Source of the DNA: JOPF133 sp052144935
GTDB taxonomy: Bacteria; Acidobacteriota; Terriglobia; Bryobacterales; Bryobacteraceae
Direction of reading: 5' to 3'
Length of the DNA: 64,000 bases
NCBI GenBank assembly: GCA_052144935.1
Contig: JBKQPR010000237.1
Span: 60,153-124,152 of the forward strand
Position 1 is the stretch's first letter; each line of letters begins with the position of its first letter. Positions 27,237 to 35,544 of the stretch are shown piece by piece. The notes beneath the pieces are model-generated. The model ran no database searches and was not told the origin of the DNA. It saw only the letters and a program-made list of their open reading frames with translations. Position numbers and translations under genes: made by a program.

Positions 27237-27813
27237 ATGTCGAAATTGTTACCAACCCTGGCCCTGGCGGGCAGCCTCTCGGCGCAGACCCTGGTGGTGG
27301 AGCGCGGCGAGGGCCAGGGCTTCCTGGGCGGTTCGTTCACGGTGGGGGCCAAGGGCGAGACGTGGGTGGACACCCTCCGCGCGTGGGCCCAGGCGGGCGA
27401 TGCGAAATCCTGCCCCAAGCTGCCCGGCAACCGGTTGGAGAAGATCGTCCCATTGGGCGCGCTGGACAACCCGCCGGTGCCCGGACAGCCCGCCCGCCCT
27501 TGCCACGCCCTGGTGCAGATCGCTTCCGCCGCGCTGGAACCGGGGGCTTCCGGGCCTGCCCCTCCGCTTCCGAGCGGCCGGTGGCGCGCACCGCAAACTG
27601 CATGTCCGGATCGCCGGGCACCGGCCAGCGCAGGTTCTCGAAATCCAGCCGCCACCTGCGCCCCCGGGGAAAAGCTGGGCGTTGAGCGCGTCGCCCTCGG
27701 CTGGCGAGTGGGGCCTGTTTACCTTCGACAAGGGCGCCCTGGAGGATGGCTTCAGCGCCAGGGACCCTCCGCGCTGGTTGCACGTGCAAGTCCGGGCGCA
27801 TGGTGTGCAGTAG
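27237..27813 (+). pseudogene. secreted protein of unknown family, frameshifted
   Basis: An ATG at 27237 opens MSKLLPTLALAGSLSAQTLV, a signal peptide, followed by about 90 plausible residues (FLGGSFTVGAKGETWVDTLR, LVQIASAALEPGASG). Around 27550 the frame turns into low-information Pro/Arg sequence. A different frame takes over with LRFRAAGGAHRKLHVRIAGH, VLEIQPPPAPPGKSW and WGLFTFDKGALEDG to the stop at 27811-27813. I read it as one gene of about 190 codons with a frameshift. I do not recognise the family. Confidence 0.4.
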
Positions 27814-27828
27814 GGCCAAGGAGGGCCA

Positions 27829-28509
27829 ATGACTCTCGGAACCAAAGCGATCCTCAAATCTCTGATGGTTATGTCGCTGCTCGCCGTGCTGTTGTTTCTC
27901 CCCGCCGGCTCGCTCCGGTTCTGGCAGGGGTGGGTCTTTCTCGCGGTCGTTTCCAGCGGCGCCTTATGTCCCGTTCTCTATTTGCTGCGGCGCGATCCCC
28001 GGCTGCTAGAACGGCGAATGCAGTCGAAAGAGAAGACTAGCGAGCAGAAGCTCTTCAAGATTCTGTGGATACCGCTGTGGGTTGGCGTGGTGGCGTTGCC
28101 GGGGCTGGATTACCGCTTCGGCTGGTCCAGGGATTCGCTCGGCGCGGTGCCGCTATGGCTGACGCTGCTTGCGCAGGCGCTGGTGCTCTGCGGTTACTTT
28201 GTGGTGTTTCAGGTCCTGAGAGCCAACACCTTCGCCTCCGCTACCATCCAGGTGGAGGCCGGCCAGAGAGTCATCTCCGACGGCCCTTACCGCATCGTCC
28301 GTCACCCCATGTATTCCGGAATCGTGCTAATGGTCCTGTTCGCCCCGCTGGCGCTTGGTTCGTACGTTGCGCTGCCCATCTCCTTACTCCTCATTCCGGT
28401 CCTCGTCTTCCGCCTCGTCAACGAGGAGAAGATGCTGCGCCAGGAACTGGCCGGCTATGCCGAGTACTGCCGGCGCACCCGCTTCCGTCTGGTGCCATTC
28501 GTGTATTAG
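27829..28509 (+). CDS. isoprenylcysteine methyltransferase-like (ICMT/PEMT) membrane protein
   Basis: 226 residues, preceded by AAGGAGG four bases before the ATG, a strong ribosome binding site. Five to six membrane helices. The C-terminal GPYRIVRHPMYSGIVLM is the SAM-binding signature of the ICMT/NnrU/PEMT superfamily, followed by NEEKMLRQELAGYAEYCRRT. In bacteria such proteins methylate unknown small or lipid substrates. It converges with the DUF1080 gene, the two stops overlapping by four bases. Confidence 0.85.
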   Translation: MTLGTKAILKSLMVMSLLAVLLFLPAGSLRFWQGWVFLAVVSSGALCPVLYLLRRDPRLLERRMQSKEKTSEQKLFKILWIPLWVGVVALPGLDYRFGWSRDSLGAVPLWLTLLAQALVLCGYFVVFQVLRANTFASATIQVEAGQRVISDGPYRIVRHPMYSGIVLMVLFAPLALGSYVALPISLLLIPVLVFRLVNEEKMLRQELAGYAEYCRRTRFRLVPFVY

Positions 28510-29279
28510 TTGTTCGCCAGCACCCGGATCTTGATGTTTTGGAACCACGCCTCGGAGCCATGGTTCTGCAAGCTGATGGGGCTGGTTTCCACCAGCGGCG
28601 TATCCGGCGGCGAGCCGTTGCGCAGATCGTTTCGCAACAGTTTCTGCACCTCCGTATCGCCGGTATCGAACGCCACCACCTTGGCGCCGTTGAGCCAGTG
28701 CTCGACGCGATTGCTGTTCACCACCAGGCGCGAATGATTGAACTCGCCGGACTCGCCGATGCGGGGCGGAATCCGCGGCACGGGCGCGATCAGGGAATAC
28801 AGCGAGGCGGCGACTTTCCGCGGGTCCGACGCCGCATCGGGATCGGCGTCGTCGGCCAACTGGTATTCGAGCCCGCGGGCCCGCGCCTGGCGTCCCCCCG
28901 CGTTGGTCCACTCGTCCACCTTCTGAATGCGGTATTTGACGCCCGAGTTGCCCCCGGCCAGGATCTTCCAGTCGAATTGCAGATCGAAGGACCGGAAGGT
29001 TTCCGTGGTGCGGATGTCCTGAGCGCCGTCGTGGCGGACGAGCGCCTTGAGCGACCCGTCTGCGACTGTCCAGCAATTCGCCGGAAACGGCTTGCCGGTG
29101 ATCTCTTCCCAGCCCGCGGTGGTCGCGCCGTCGAACAGCAAACGCCAGCCCTGCTGCCGTTCGGCATCGGTCAGGCGGTTCGGATCGCCCGCGCGCGCCA
29201 CCGGGAAGGCCATCAGAAGAAGGACGGCGGTCCTCGCTCTTTGCGTCAACATGCTTTGCGTGAACATGGCTCGGCTCAC
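28506..29279 (-). CDS. DUF1080 (3-keto-disaccharide hydrolase) protein
   Basis: 257 residues. A signal peptide ends near residue 30 (VLLLMAFPVARA). The DUF1080 concanavalin-like fold follows: WRLLFDGATTAGWEEITGK, WTVADGSLKA, SFDLQFDWKILAGGNSGVKY, a Glu-containing LEYQLADD, HSRLVVNSNRVEHWLNG, PISLQNHGSEAWFQNIKI at the end. Members of PF06439 hydrolyse 3-keto-glycosides or bind sugars at the cell surface. The length is normal. Converges with the ICMT-like gene. Confidence 0.88.
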   Translation of the reverse strand: MSRAMFTQSMLTQRARTAVLLLMAFPVARAGDPNRLTDAERQQGWRLLFDGATTAGWEEITGKPFPANCWTVADGSLKALVRHDGAQDIRTTETFRSFDLQFDWKILAGGNSGVKYRIQKVDEWTNAGGRQARARGLEYQLADDADPDAASDPRKVAASLYSLIAPVPRIPPRIGESGEFNHSRLVVNSNRVEHWLNGAKVVAFDTGDTEVQKLLRNDLRNGSPPDTPLVETSPISLQNHGSEAWFQNIKIRVLANN

Positions 29280-29765
29280 TCATCATACACAGTCCCGAGT
29301 TCCAGTGCCGCTCGGGCGGTCACAGCGATCCGGTTCCCAGCGATCGATCTCCGTGCGGCGGGGCGTCATGCAAGGCGAGCCGATGCCGCATACAACGCCA
29401 CATTCTTTATGGTGCGAGTCACCTGACAACAATCCGGCTCTCCAGGCCCCCGGCCGGCTTGCTCCCAGGCCTGCTTGCACCCTGGCCTCCGCCTCCTCCG
29501 GGCCCCAGCGGGCACCCCCGCGTCTCCGTGTTGAGGCCAAAGTTGGCACCGCCCCGACCCTCGCCCCTTAATAACAGATTCGTCTGAGGAAGAAACAAGT
29601 TTCCCACTCTCCGTCGTCCCCCTCGACGATTGGCCTGAGGGCGGTCACAAAGTTCAGCGATTTTCTGACCATTTCTTACTGCACTCAATTCAGTAGTTTA
29701 CGGCCCTCGCCGAATTTCGCCCCGCGGTTCTCCGCTGGACCGTCCCTTACAATGTGGCTATGGGA
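29280..29765. other. intergenic stretch without gene
   Basis: No recognised coding sequence. A GC-rich module around 29440-29560 (containing GGGCCCCAGCGGGCACCCCC) belongs to the same degenerate repeat class seen near 22650 and 33070. A TACAAT box lies at 29748-29753. Confidence 0.4.
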
Positions 29766-29886
29766 GGATTCGCGCAAGCGAATCCGGCCCGAAGGAAGCG
29801 GCTTCCGGACAGCATGTCCGGTCCGCAACCAATAACCGATTTGTTTTCAACAAGGCGTCCCCATTTTCCCGGACATCGATGTCCGG
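29766..29886. repeat. cluster of four short hairpins
   Basis: Four palindromes lie within 120 bases: GGATTCGC/GCGAATCC with a GCAA loop (29766-29785), GGAAGC/GCTTCC (29794-29806), CCGGACA/TGTCCGG with a GCA loop (29805-29821), and the self-complementary CCGGACATCGATGTCCGG (29869-29886). The last two share the CCGGACA arm 60 bases apart. Confidence 0.6.
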
Positions 29887-29899
29887 AAATCGCCAACCG

Positions 29900-29984
29900 G
29901 TGTCCACCCGCCGCTCACCGGCCTCGTCGGGGCGCTCGACCGCTCAGGGCGAATCCCGTAATCACCGACTTCGGAATCGCGCGG
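29900..29984 (+). pseudogene. Ser/Thr protein kinase fragment (DFG region)
   Basis: Just before the inverted-repeat element the + strand reads ANPVITDFGIARS, the activation-segment start of a bacterial Hanks-type kinase. LLDRS-like residues precede it in a neighbouring frame, so a small frameshift is present. HRD and everything upstream are lost. It points into the element. Confidence 0.5.
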
Positions 29985-31434
29985 TCTAGGTATGCACATC
30001 ACTCATGTACCCCCACGGATAGTATCAATGATCATCCCAGAAGCACCCCTACACTTTGTGGTGCCCCTGCGGCGGCTGCTGGCGTTACCGAAAGGCTGTT
30101 CTCGATTCATGATAGCGTCCGGTTGGCCTAGGCATCATCTATCCGCACGGTGGCATAGACAGAATCTCGCAGTTGATATAGGCAACGGAGACGGAGCCGT
30201 CTTTCTGAATGGTTAGATCGTGCCTCATCACATACCATCCTCCGCGCAGATCTTGACAGATGATCCGCATTGCTACGGGTGCCCTCCAGCCATTCTTGTT
30301 TAGTGGGATGGACTGTCTAACAGAGTCATCCGTTGCAGCGAGGTAGCCTAATCCAGAGGCGTCGGTACTCAACCAAAGCGGCACAAACTCCTTGTACCTA
30401 TCGGTTTCCGGTGGGAACGACTTGATCGGTGGCCTTAACCAATACAACGCACGGTCACCACATTGAGACGGCAGCATCCCAGCCTCGACAGCCATCCCAC
30501 CATTGTTCCATAGAAAAAGACCACACTTGCCTTCTTTCTGGCCCCACTCTGCTGCAATCTCTGGTGCATCCGGTAAGATTCTGTCTCGCTCTACGGCACG
30601 CCCAGCTCCTTCGATATCGGCATCGTCCAAGAATTCCATAACTTCATCAAAGTCAAGAGAGCATAGGTATGGCATTCGCTTCTTCTCAGCGCGAGGCAAC
30701 CTAAGAACCGCAGCGTGCCAATCAGAGGCGTCGCTATACCAGTCGGGTAGCGGCGAATTGGCAGTTGGACTCCACATTGGTTTAAACATTGGCCTCTTAT
30801 TAAAGTCTGCCGATGGGCACGCCCTCTTGATGTCGCGTGCGCGTTGTTTGAGCAGACTGATATTACCAGACACGGCGGCGCGTGTCCGATTAACATCTGA
30901 CTCTTTGCGCAGTTCAACAGCCTCACGTTCCAAGTCCTTAAGTCGGCTAATTTCTTGCTTATCCCCAACCGCAACCGAGTCTGTTCGTTCAGATGCATGA
31001 TTGACATCCTTAGTTCTCGGATGACGTTTGCCAGAAACTACATTAAGTATGCCGCCGACAAGCACACACAACAGGAACATTGCCAGACCTACGGTTAAAC
31101 CTGTCTGGTTTATCATTGAGGCACCCGATAGGTTCGTGGGTCGAATTCTGACCTCTGTTTTCGCACTGCTAGGCGGAGTGACGCTGCTTGAATGCAACAG
31201 TACCCACGTTCCATATGCGCAATACCCACCGGGGATGAGGGCGATGATATTTGCGACCTTTGCTCCAGTCCCGAGTTTATCCACCATCCCCCCACCCTAT
31301 CACCCGCCAGATCACTTTGCCAGCACGTCTCGGGCCGGCGCGCGTAGGGCTGCATACCACAACAGATTGTGGTATCCGCATCACCAGCTAGACCGCAAAG
31401 GATTGGGGGTACATGAGTGATGTGCATACCTAGA
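29985..31434. mobile_element. 1.45-kb element with perfect 31-bp terminal inverted repeats and no transposase
   Basis: The bases at 29985-30015 (starting TCTAGGTATGCACATCACTC) and 31404-31434 are exact reverse complements over 31 positions. Between them is one convincing gene (minus strand, 30139-31287), which is not a transposase. Both ends carry CTAG; being palindromic, it may be a duplicated target rather than part of the repeat, as in IS5-family IS427-type insertions (YTAR targets). Base composition inside is visibly less GC-rich than outside. I read it as a non-autonomous transposable unit carrying a passenger gene. Confidence 0.7.
30139..31287 (-). CDS. membrane protein of unknown family, cargo of the TIR element
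   Basis: 382 residues. Two membrane segments at about 10-32 (VANIIALIPGGYCAYGTWVL) and 65-84 (VGLAMFLLCVLVGGIL) bracket a short loop. A charged, probably coiled-coil stretch follows (ISRLKDLEREAVELRKES, ISLLKQRARDIKRA). The last 200 residues form a soluble domain with many Trp and aromatic residues (WYSDASDWHAAVLRLPRAEK, FLWNNGGMAVEAGM, ALYWLRPPIKSFPPETDRY). I recognise no family. Position inside the inverted repeats suggests it moves with the element; a role in host protection or inter-element interference is only a guess. Confidence 0.65.
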   Translation of the reverse strand: MVDKLGTGAKVANIIALIPGGYCAYGTWVLLHSSSVTPPSSAKTEVRIRPTNLSGASMINQTGLTVGLAMFLLCVLVGGILNVVSGKRHPRTKDVNHASERTDSVAVGDKQEISRLKDLEREAVELRKESDVNRTRAAVSGNISLLKQRARDIKRACPSADFNKRPMFKPMWSPTANSPLPDWYSDASDWHAAVLRLPRAEKKRMPYLCSLDFDEVMEFLDDADIEGAGRAVERDRILPDAPEIAAEWGQKEGKCGLFLWNNGGMAVEAGMLPSQCGDRALYWLRPPIKSFPPETDRYKEFVPLWLSTDASGLGYLAATDDSVRQSIPLNKNGWRAPVAMRIICQDLRGGWYVMRHDLTIQKDGSVSVAYINCEILSMPPCG

Positions 31435-31962
31435 TCGTGCGGATTGCGTCGCAGACGGTCACGCGCACCGGATTGACTCTGGGCACGCGTGCCGCTGCGC
31501 TGAGCGACTCCGCCAGCCGCTGCGCGAACTCCTTGCAGTTCGGGAAGCGATCCTCCGGCTTCTTCGCCAACGCCCTGGCGACCACCCCCGAGACGCGCGC
31601 CGGAATGGCCCGATTCACCGCGTGCAGGGGACCGTCTTCCCGTCCACGGCGCGGCCCGTCGACAGCATCTTCTCCAGGGGCTCGCCATTCACCAGCTACA
31701 TCACCAGGTACTGCATGTCGCCATCTTCGCCGAGCGGATAGATAGTGACGATGTTGGGGTGCGACAGCTTGCCGGCGGCCGTGGCCTCGCGCGCGAATCG
31801 CAGCTTGAGAGACGCCTTCTCCACGGCGTTTGCGTCGTCGCCGCCCCGAATAATCTCGATCGCCACCGCCCGCCCGATGGCCGGGTCGTATCCCCGGTAG
31901 ACCACTCCCATTCCACCGCGGCCTAATCCCTCCGGAAGCTGGTATGGGCCAATGTTCTTCAT
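31435..31962 (-). pseudogene. Ser/Thr protein kinase, decayed (nonsense mutation, internal deletion)
   Basis: The minus strand starts MKNIGPYQLPEGLGRGGMGV and keeps the Gly-loop and HPNIVTIYPLGEDGDMQYLV. The next codon is TAG where GAG (Glu of the hinge YLVMELV) is expected, and LVNGEPLEKMLSTGRAVDG continues after it. The catalytic middle (HRD, DFG) is deleted. The end of the C-lobe is present as ARVSGVVARALAKKPEDRFP and RVNPVRVTVCD, running straight into the right inverted repeat at 31434. Even the usual VAIK lysine reads AIEII. Clearly non-functional. Confidence 0.75.
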
Positions 31963-32198
31963 GGCAGCGGTTTACCTATTCTTACTCCGGAGTCGCCGAT
32001 CGCGGCGAGATCTGCCGGAGGGCCCGGGAGGGCCCGGAAGATTCCACCCTTCGATCCTTAAAGATCGTCTCCGGCCCGCCTTGGCCCGGCGCCCAAATGA
32101 TCGAGGCCAACCGAAAGGTTCCGGGCCACAGGTCGGCTCCGGATTGTTTCGCTTCGCGCGGATTGTTCCGCGACGCCGCTTGGGGGCACACTGACACC

Positions 32199-32972
32199 AT
32201 GGAGCGCGATTTTCGCAAGGGCTACGTCGAAATCGATTTTCCGGTAGAGCCGCTGGGGTCGCCGTGGGGCGTCTTGGCGCGATCCCTCCGGCTGTTTCTT
32301 TCCAATTTGCCGTTTCTGGCCACCGCCACGCTGGCGGTCTTTCTTCCCGGCAAGCTGCTGCTGCAGGCCGCTTGTTACGCGCTGGATATCCCGGTGGATG
32401 GCGTCCTCGGGTACTGCCTGATGGCCGCCAGCGACCTGGTTCTAAGCGCGCTGGCTGTGCCGGCGGTGATCTTCGGGATGGCCATGCACTTCCGCACCGG
32501 CCAGCCGGCGCCGCTCGCCGAATCGCTGCGCTGGGGCCGGCGGCAGTGGGCGAAGGCCCTGTGGAACATGTTCCAGGTGCAGGTGACGGTGCTGCTGTGG
32601 AGTCTGCTGCTGTTCGTCCCGGGCATAATCGCTTTCGTCAAACTGGCGGTGGTGGACCCGATTGTGGCGCTGGAGGCGGACCGCGAGCGCGACGTTCTTC
32701 GCCGCAGCCGCCGCTTGACGGAGGGGCATCGCTGGCGCATCTTCGCGGTGATTTTGCCGCTCGGGCTTTTGGACCTGGTGACCAGCTTCGCGCTGCTGAA
32801 CGCGGTGGAGAAGACCGCCTATTCGCGCGTGCTGCTGGCGCTGGCCGATAGCCTGCTGGCGTTGTGCGCGCAATGGATGACCCTGGCGTTGCTGCTGGTA
32901 TACCTCTCGCTCGGCGCCGCGGTCAGCGGTGGGCCGCCAGGCCGGCCATCGGAATCGAAAACTCGACCGTAG
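32199..32972 (+). CDS. multi-spanning membrane protein of unknown function
   Basis: 257 residues from the ATG at 32199; an upstream in-frame extension runs through non-coding-like sequence and was rejected. At least five hydrophobic helices (FLATATLAVFLPGKLLLQAA, LVLSALAVPAVIFGMAM, VTVLLWSLLLFVPGIIAFVK, and two near the C-terminus). The DPIVALEADRERDVLRRSRR plus LTEGHRWRIFAVIL pattern is like the glycerophosphodiester phosphodiesterase membrane domain/DUF975 group of bacterial integral membrane proteins. Its last 50 bases overlap the end of the convergent histidine kinase. Confidence 0.7.
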   Translation: MERDFRKGYVEIDFPVEPLGSPWGVLARSLRLFLSNLPFLATATLAVFLPGKLLLQAACYALDIPVDGVLGYCLMAASDLVLSALAVPAVIFGMAMHFRTGQPAPLAESLRWGRRQWAKALWNMFQVQVTVLLWSLLLFVPGIIAFVKLAVVDPIVALEADRERDVLRRSRRLTEGHRWRIFAVILPLGLLDLVTSFALLNAVEKTAYSRVLLALADSLLALCAQWMTLALLLVYLSLGAAVSGGPPGRPSESKTRP

Positions 32973-34821
32973 TGGTTTCGGCGCCGGGACGGAACCGCAG
33001 ATTGGCCGGAGCGCCGTAACAGATCTCCAGGCGCCGCCGCACGTTCTGCAAGCCGATGCCGGCGCCGGGCCCCGAGGGCACCCCTGATGGCACCCCCGAG
33101 GCCACTCCGGGCGGCGCGCCAAGCCCCAGGGGCGCCCCGCTATTGGCCACCGAGACGCGCAATTCGCCGCCCACAAGCTGGGCGCGGATGCGCACGAAGC
33201 CGGCATCGGCGCGCTGGGCGATACCGTGCTTCACGGCGTTTTCCACCAGCGGCTGCACCGAGAGCACCGGGATGGGAGTGCTCAGGGCGGCTTCCTCCAC
33301 TTGAATGTCGACTTCCAGGCGATTGCCCAGGCGGACCTTCTCGATCTCCAGGTAGGCGCGCACGATTTGCATCTCCTCGGCCAGCGGCACGAAGGTCTTT
33401 TCGGATTGCAGGAAGTAGCGGAAGATATCGGCCAGGTTGAGGACCATGCGGCGGGCCCCGGAGGCTTCCCGCGGGATCACGCCGTAGAGGGTGTTGAACG
33501 CGTTGAAGAGGAAGTGGGGGTTGATCTGCGATTGCAGCGCGCGCAACTCGGCCTGCGCTACCAGGCGGCTCATTTCCTGGCGCCGCAGGGTTTCCAGGCG
33601 TTCGGCTACGGCGGAGGCGGCTTTGGTCAGCGCCTCTAGATCCTCGCCCAGGTAGCGCTGGCCACCCTTGCGGCGTCCCAGCAGGATCAGGCGCGAGTTC
33701 TCCTGGCTCAGGCGCACGGGCACGATCACCTCCGCCCAGTTCCACGGCAGGGCCAGCTCCGCGGGCGCCAGCGCGGCCGAATGCAAGCCGGCGGCGGCCG
33801 CGACCTGGTTTTCCGCCACCACCCGGTAGCGCTCCGCCCGCGCGGTCGAGGCCATCAGGGAGGCGGCCCAGTTCAAATATTCGTCTTCGCCGGAAAAGGC
33901 CGGGGCGTCCTTGATGCTGCCGGCCACCTGATCGAGGCCGCCGTGGCGAAATACGGCGTGCGTGAGCCAGGCTTGGGCGCGATTGCGCAGCCACGCGAAA
34001 AACACCAGGCACAGGCACACGCTGATCAGCAGGATGGCTTGGCCCAGCGGACCGCCGGCACTTTGCACCAACAGCAGGCGAAAGGCGGCCGCGATCACCA
34101 GCCAGGTCAGCACAGCGGCCAGCAGGGCGTTGGCCAGGAAGCGCATGAAGGCGTCCAGCAGCACGAAGCGGTAGTCCTGCAGCAGCACGAACAGGGCCAG
34201 CGGAATTCCGGCGTGGTGCACCACCAGCTCGCTGGACCAGGCCTGGTGTACGTGTCCATGACCGAAATGCAGGAACGACATGGCGAACAGGGCCAGGCAC
34301 ATGGACCCGGCGATGCGGACTCCGGCGGGCCCAGGGGGCGCCCCGCGGCCGGATCCGCGTTCCAAAACTGCGGCCACCACCGCCACCGCGGTCAGCAACA
34401 GAAAGCCCACCGTGGTGAGCAATAGCGCGATCTGGTGGAGGTCCCCGCCGGTGGTATAGATTTCGCGCCAGTGGAGGATGATGACGACGCCGCTCAAGCC
34501 ATATCCCGCAGTGGCCAGCGCGGGCCAGCGGCCGTCGAGCGAAACCTGCAGCAGCACGGCCGGCAGCAGGCTCAGGACCGAGAAGCTGAAAGCCGCCAGC
34601 AGATCGAGCGTGTGAGGGGGTAGCCCGGGCCACGCCAGCACCAGCAGCGACCCCAGATTCCACGCCAGCGAAAGGGCCGCCGCCAGTCCCGATAAAAAGC
34701 GGCCGCGCGACCCCGACCAGCCGCGCCGGCTGAACAGCAGGCAGAGGAAGATGGCGAAGATCAGCGCTCCCGCGGCGTGGCCCAGAATGTTGATCAGGAG
34801 TGGCTGGTTGAGTTGGAACAT
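32923..34821 (-). CDS. LytS/YpdA-type sensor histidine kinase
   Basis: 632 residues. Seven or more membrane helices fill residues 1-270. A cytoplasmic GAF-like segment (about 300-400) leads to the His_kinase domain: LQSQINPHFLFNAFNTLYGV with phosphoacceptor H436, then PVLSVQPLVENAVKHGI (N box) and GAGIGLQNVRRRLEI (G box). Between the two boxes lies a Gly/Pro insert (GAPPGVASGVPSGVPSGPGA) that is not part of the family and coincides with the degenerate GC-rich repeat. No LytTR response regulator is adjacent, so the partner is elsewhere. The 3' end overlaps the convergent membrane gene. Confidence 0.88.
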   Translation of the reverse strand: MFQLNQPLLINILGHAAGALIFAIFLCLLFSRRGWSGSRGRFLSGLAAALSLAWNLGSLLVLAWPGLPPHTLDLLAAFSFSVLSLLPAVLLQVSLDGRWPALATAGYGLSGVVIILHWREIYTTGGDLHQIALLLTTVGFLLLTAVAVVAAVLERGSGRGAPPGPAGVRIAGSMCLALFAMSFLHFGHGHVHQAWSSELVVHHAGIPLALFVLLQDYRFVLLDAFMRFLANALLAAVLTWLVIAAAFRLLLVQSAGGPLGQAILLISVCLCLVFFAWLRNRAQAWLTHAVFRHGGLDQVAGSIKDAPAFSGEDEYLNWAASLMASTARAERYRVVAENQVAAAAGLHSAALAPAELALPWNWAEVIVPVRLSQENSRLILLGRRKGGQRYLGEDLEALTKAASAVAERLETLRRQEMSRLVAQAELRALQSQINPHFLFNAFNTLYGVIPREASGARRMVLNLADIFRYFLQSEKTFVPLAEEMQIVRAYLEIEKVRLGNRLEVDIQVEEAALSTPIPVLSVQPLVENAVKHGIAQRADAGFVRIRAQLVGGELRVSVANSGAPLGLGAPPGVASGVPSGVPSGPGAGIGLQNVRRRLEICYGAPANLRFRPGAETTTVEFSIPMAGLAAHR

Positions 34822-35223
34822 GGCTGCGGCCTGACCTTATTGTAGGGGGGCCGCGGCCCTCCGGCATAGGCGTTACGGTAGCAGGCCGTATCGCCCTCGG
34901 GGAATCGGGAGCGCTTTCCTCACCGCCGAGCCGGCGTGTCGGGGCCGTCTGCAGCTCCCCGGATAGGCGTTACGTCCTCGTGGGTCGTACCGCCCACAAG
35001 CCGGCTTCGCGTTCCTTTGGCCCTGTTCTATCGTTCGGCCGATGCGGCTGGGCAGCGTCAAATTACTGTGGTTGGGGGCGTTTGCGATGTACCTGAAATC
35101 GTAGCGCGCTCTTCACCTTGAATTAGCCATCCGGCTCCTCGCGATCTTGCCGATCGATGCTGAATGTGGCCGCCATAAGGTATAATTAGGAGAATTCGTC
35201 GCTGCAAATTTGGGGTCCAAAAA
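34822..35223. other. intergenic region upstream of the RelE-like/Shedu-like pair
   Basis: No gene recognised. Two AGGCGTTAC-like repeats occur at about 34867 and 34964. The last 60 bases are AT-rich and contain the promoter listed separately. Confidence 0.4.
35181..35186 (+). promoter_or_regulatory. consensus -10 box (TATAAT) of the candidate defence pair
   Basis: A perfect TATAAT lies 37 bases before the ATG at 35224. No clear -35 hexamer is seen at 17 bases spacing. A GGGG run eight to nine bases before the ATG is a weak ribosome binding site. Confidence 0.5.
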
Positions 35224-35544
35224 ATGCAGTTAATAGCTCAGGAACGGGTCCAACAAGCGCTGCGGCATCTCCAGCCCGCTGATGAAGCCAAGGTGATGAA
35301 GGCGCTCGATCACCTCCAGTCAATGGGTCCTGACGGACTGCGACATAGCAGCAAAACCGCCAAACGCGCTGGAACAGGCGAGGCCTTGTTTGTTTACAAG
35401 GCGACTCCGCGCCTTCGGATTTTATTCAGGTACAAATATAAAGATGAACCATCCACGCCGCGGGACGAGCCGACTCTCATAATCGAAGACATCGTTTCAC
35501 ACGATCTGTTAGAAAAGCACTTCTCTTCGAGAGAAGTTCAATGA
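35224..35544 (+). CDS. small RelE/ParE-fold-like protein, first gene of a two-gene unit
   Basis: 106 residues. An N-terminal helical part (AQERVQQALRHLQPADEAKV, LDHLQSMGPDGL) is followed by LFVYKATPRLRILFRYKY and LIIEDIVSHDLLEKHF. The RLRILFRY strand followed by a late Ile/Val-rich strand and a closing helix resembles RelE/ParE/HigB toxins, but I cannot name a family with certainty. The stop overlaps the start of the Shedu-like gene in ATGA, so the two are co-translated. There is no antitoxin-like gene upstream. It could be a sensor, an inhibitor or a toxin partner of the nuclease. Confidence 0.55.
   Translation: MQLIAQERVQQALRHLQPADEAKVMKALDHLQSMGPDGLRHSSKTAKRAGTGEALFVYKATPRLRILFRYKYKDEPSTPRDEPTLIIEDIVSHDLLEKHFSSREVQ

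Noticed and set aside
26224..27813. 529-codon + strand open frame
   Set aside because: Its first two thirds are antisense to the MutS-like gene and cross a dispersed repeat. Only the last 90 codons look real and were assigned to the frameshifted secreted protein.
30429..31000. + strand open frames inside the TIR element as possible transposase
   Set aside because: They are short, lack any DDE or Y1 motif, and are antisense to the long cargo gene.
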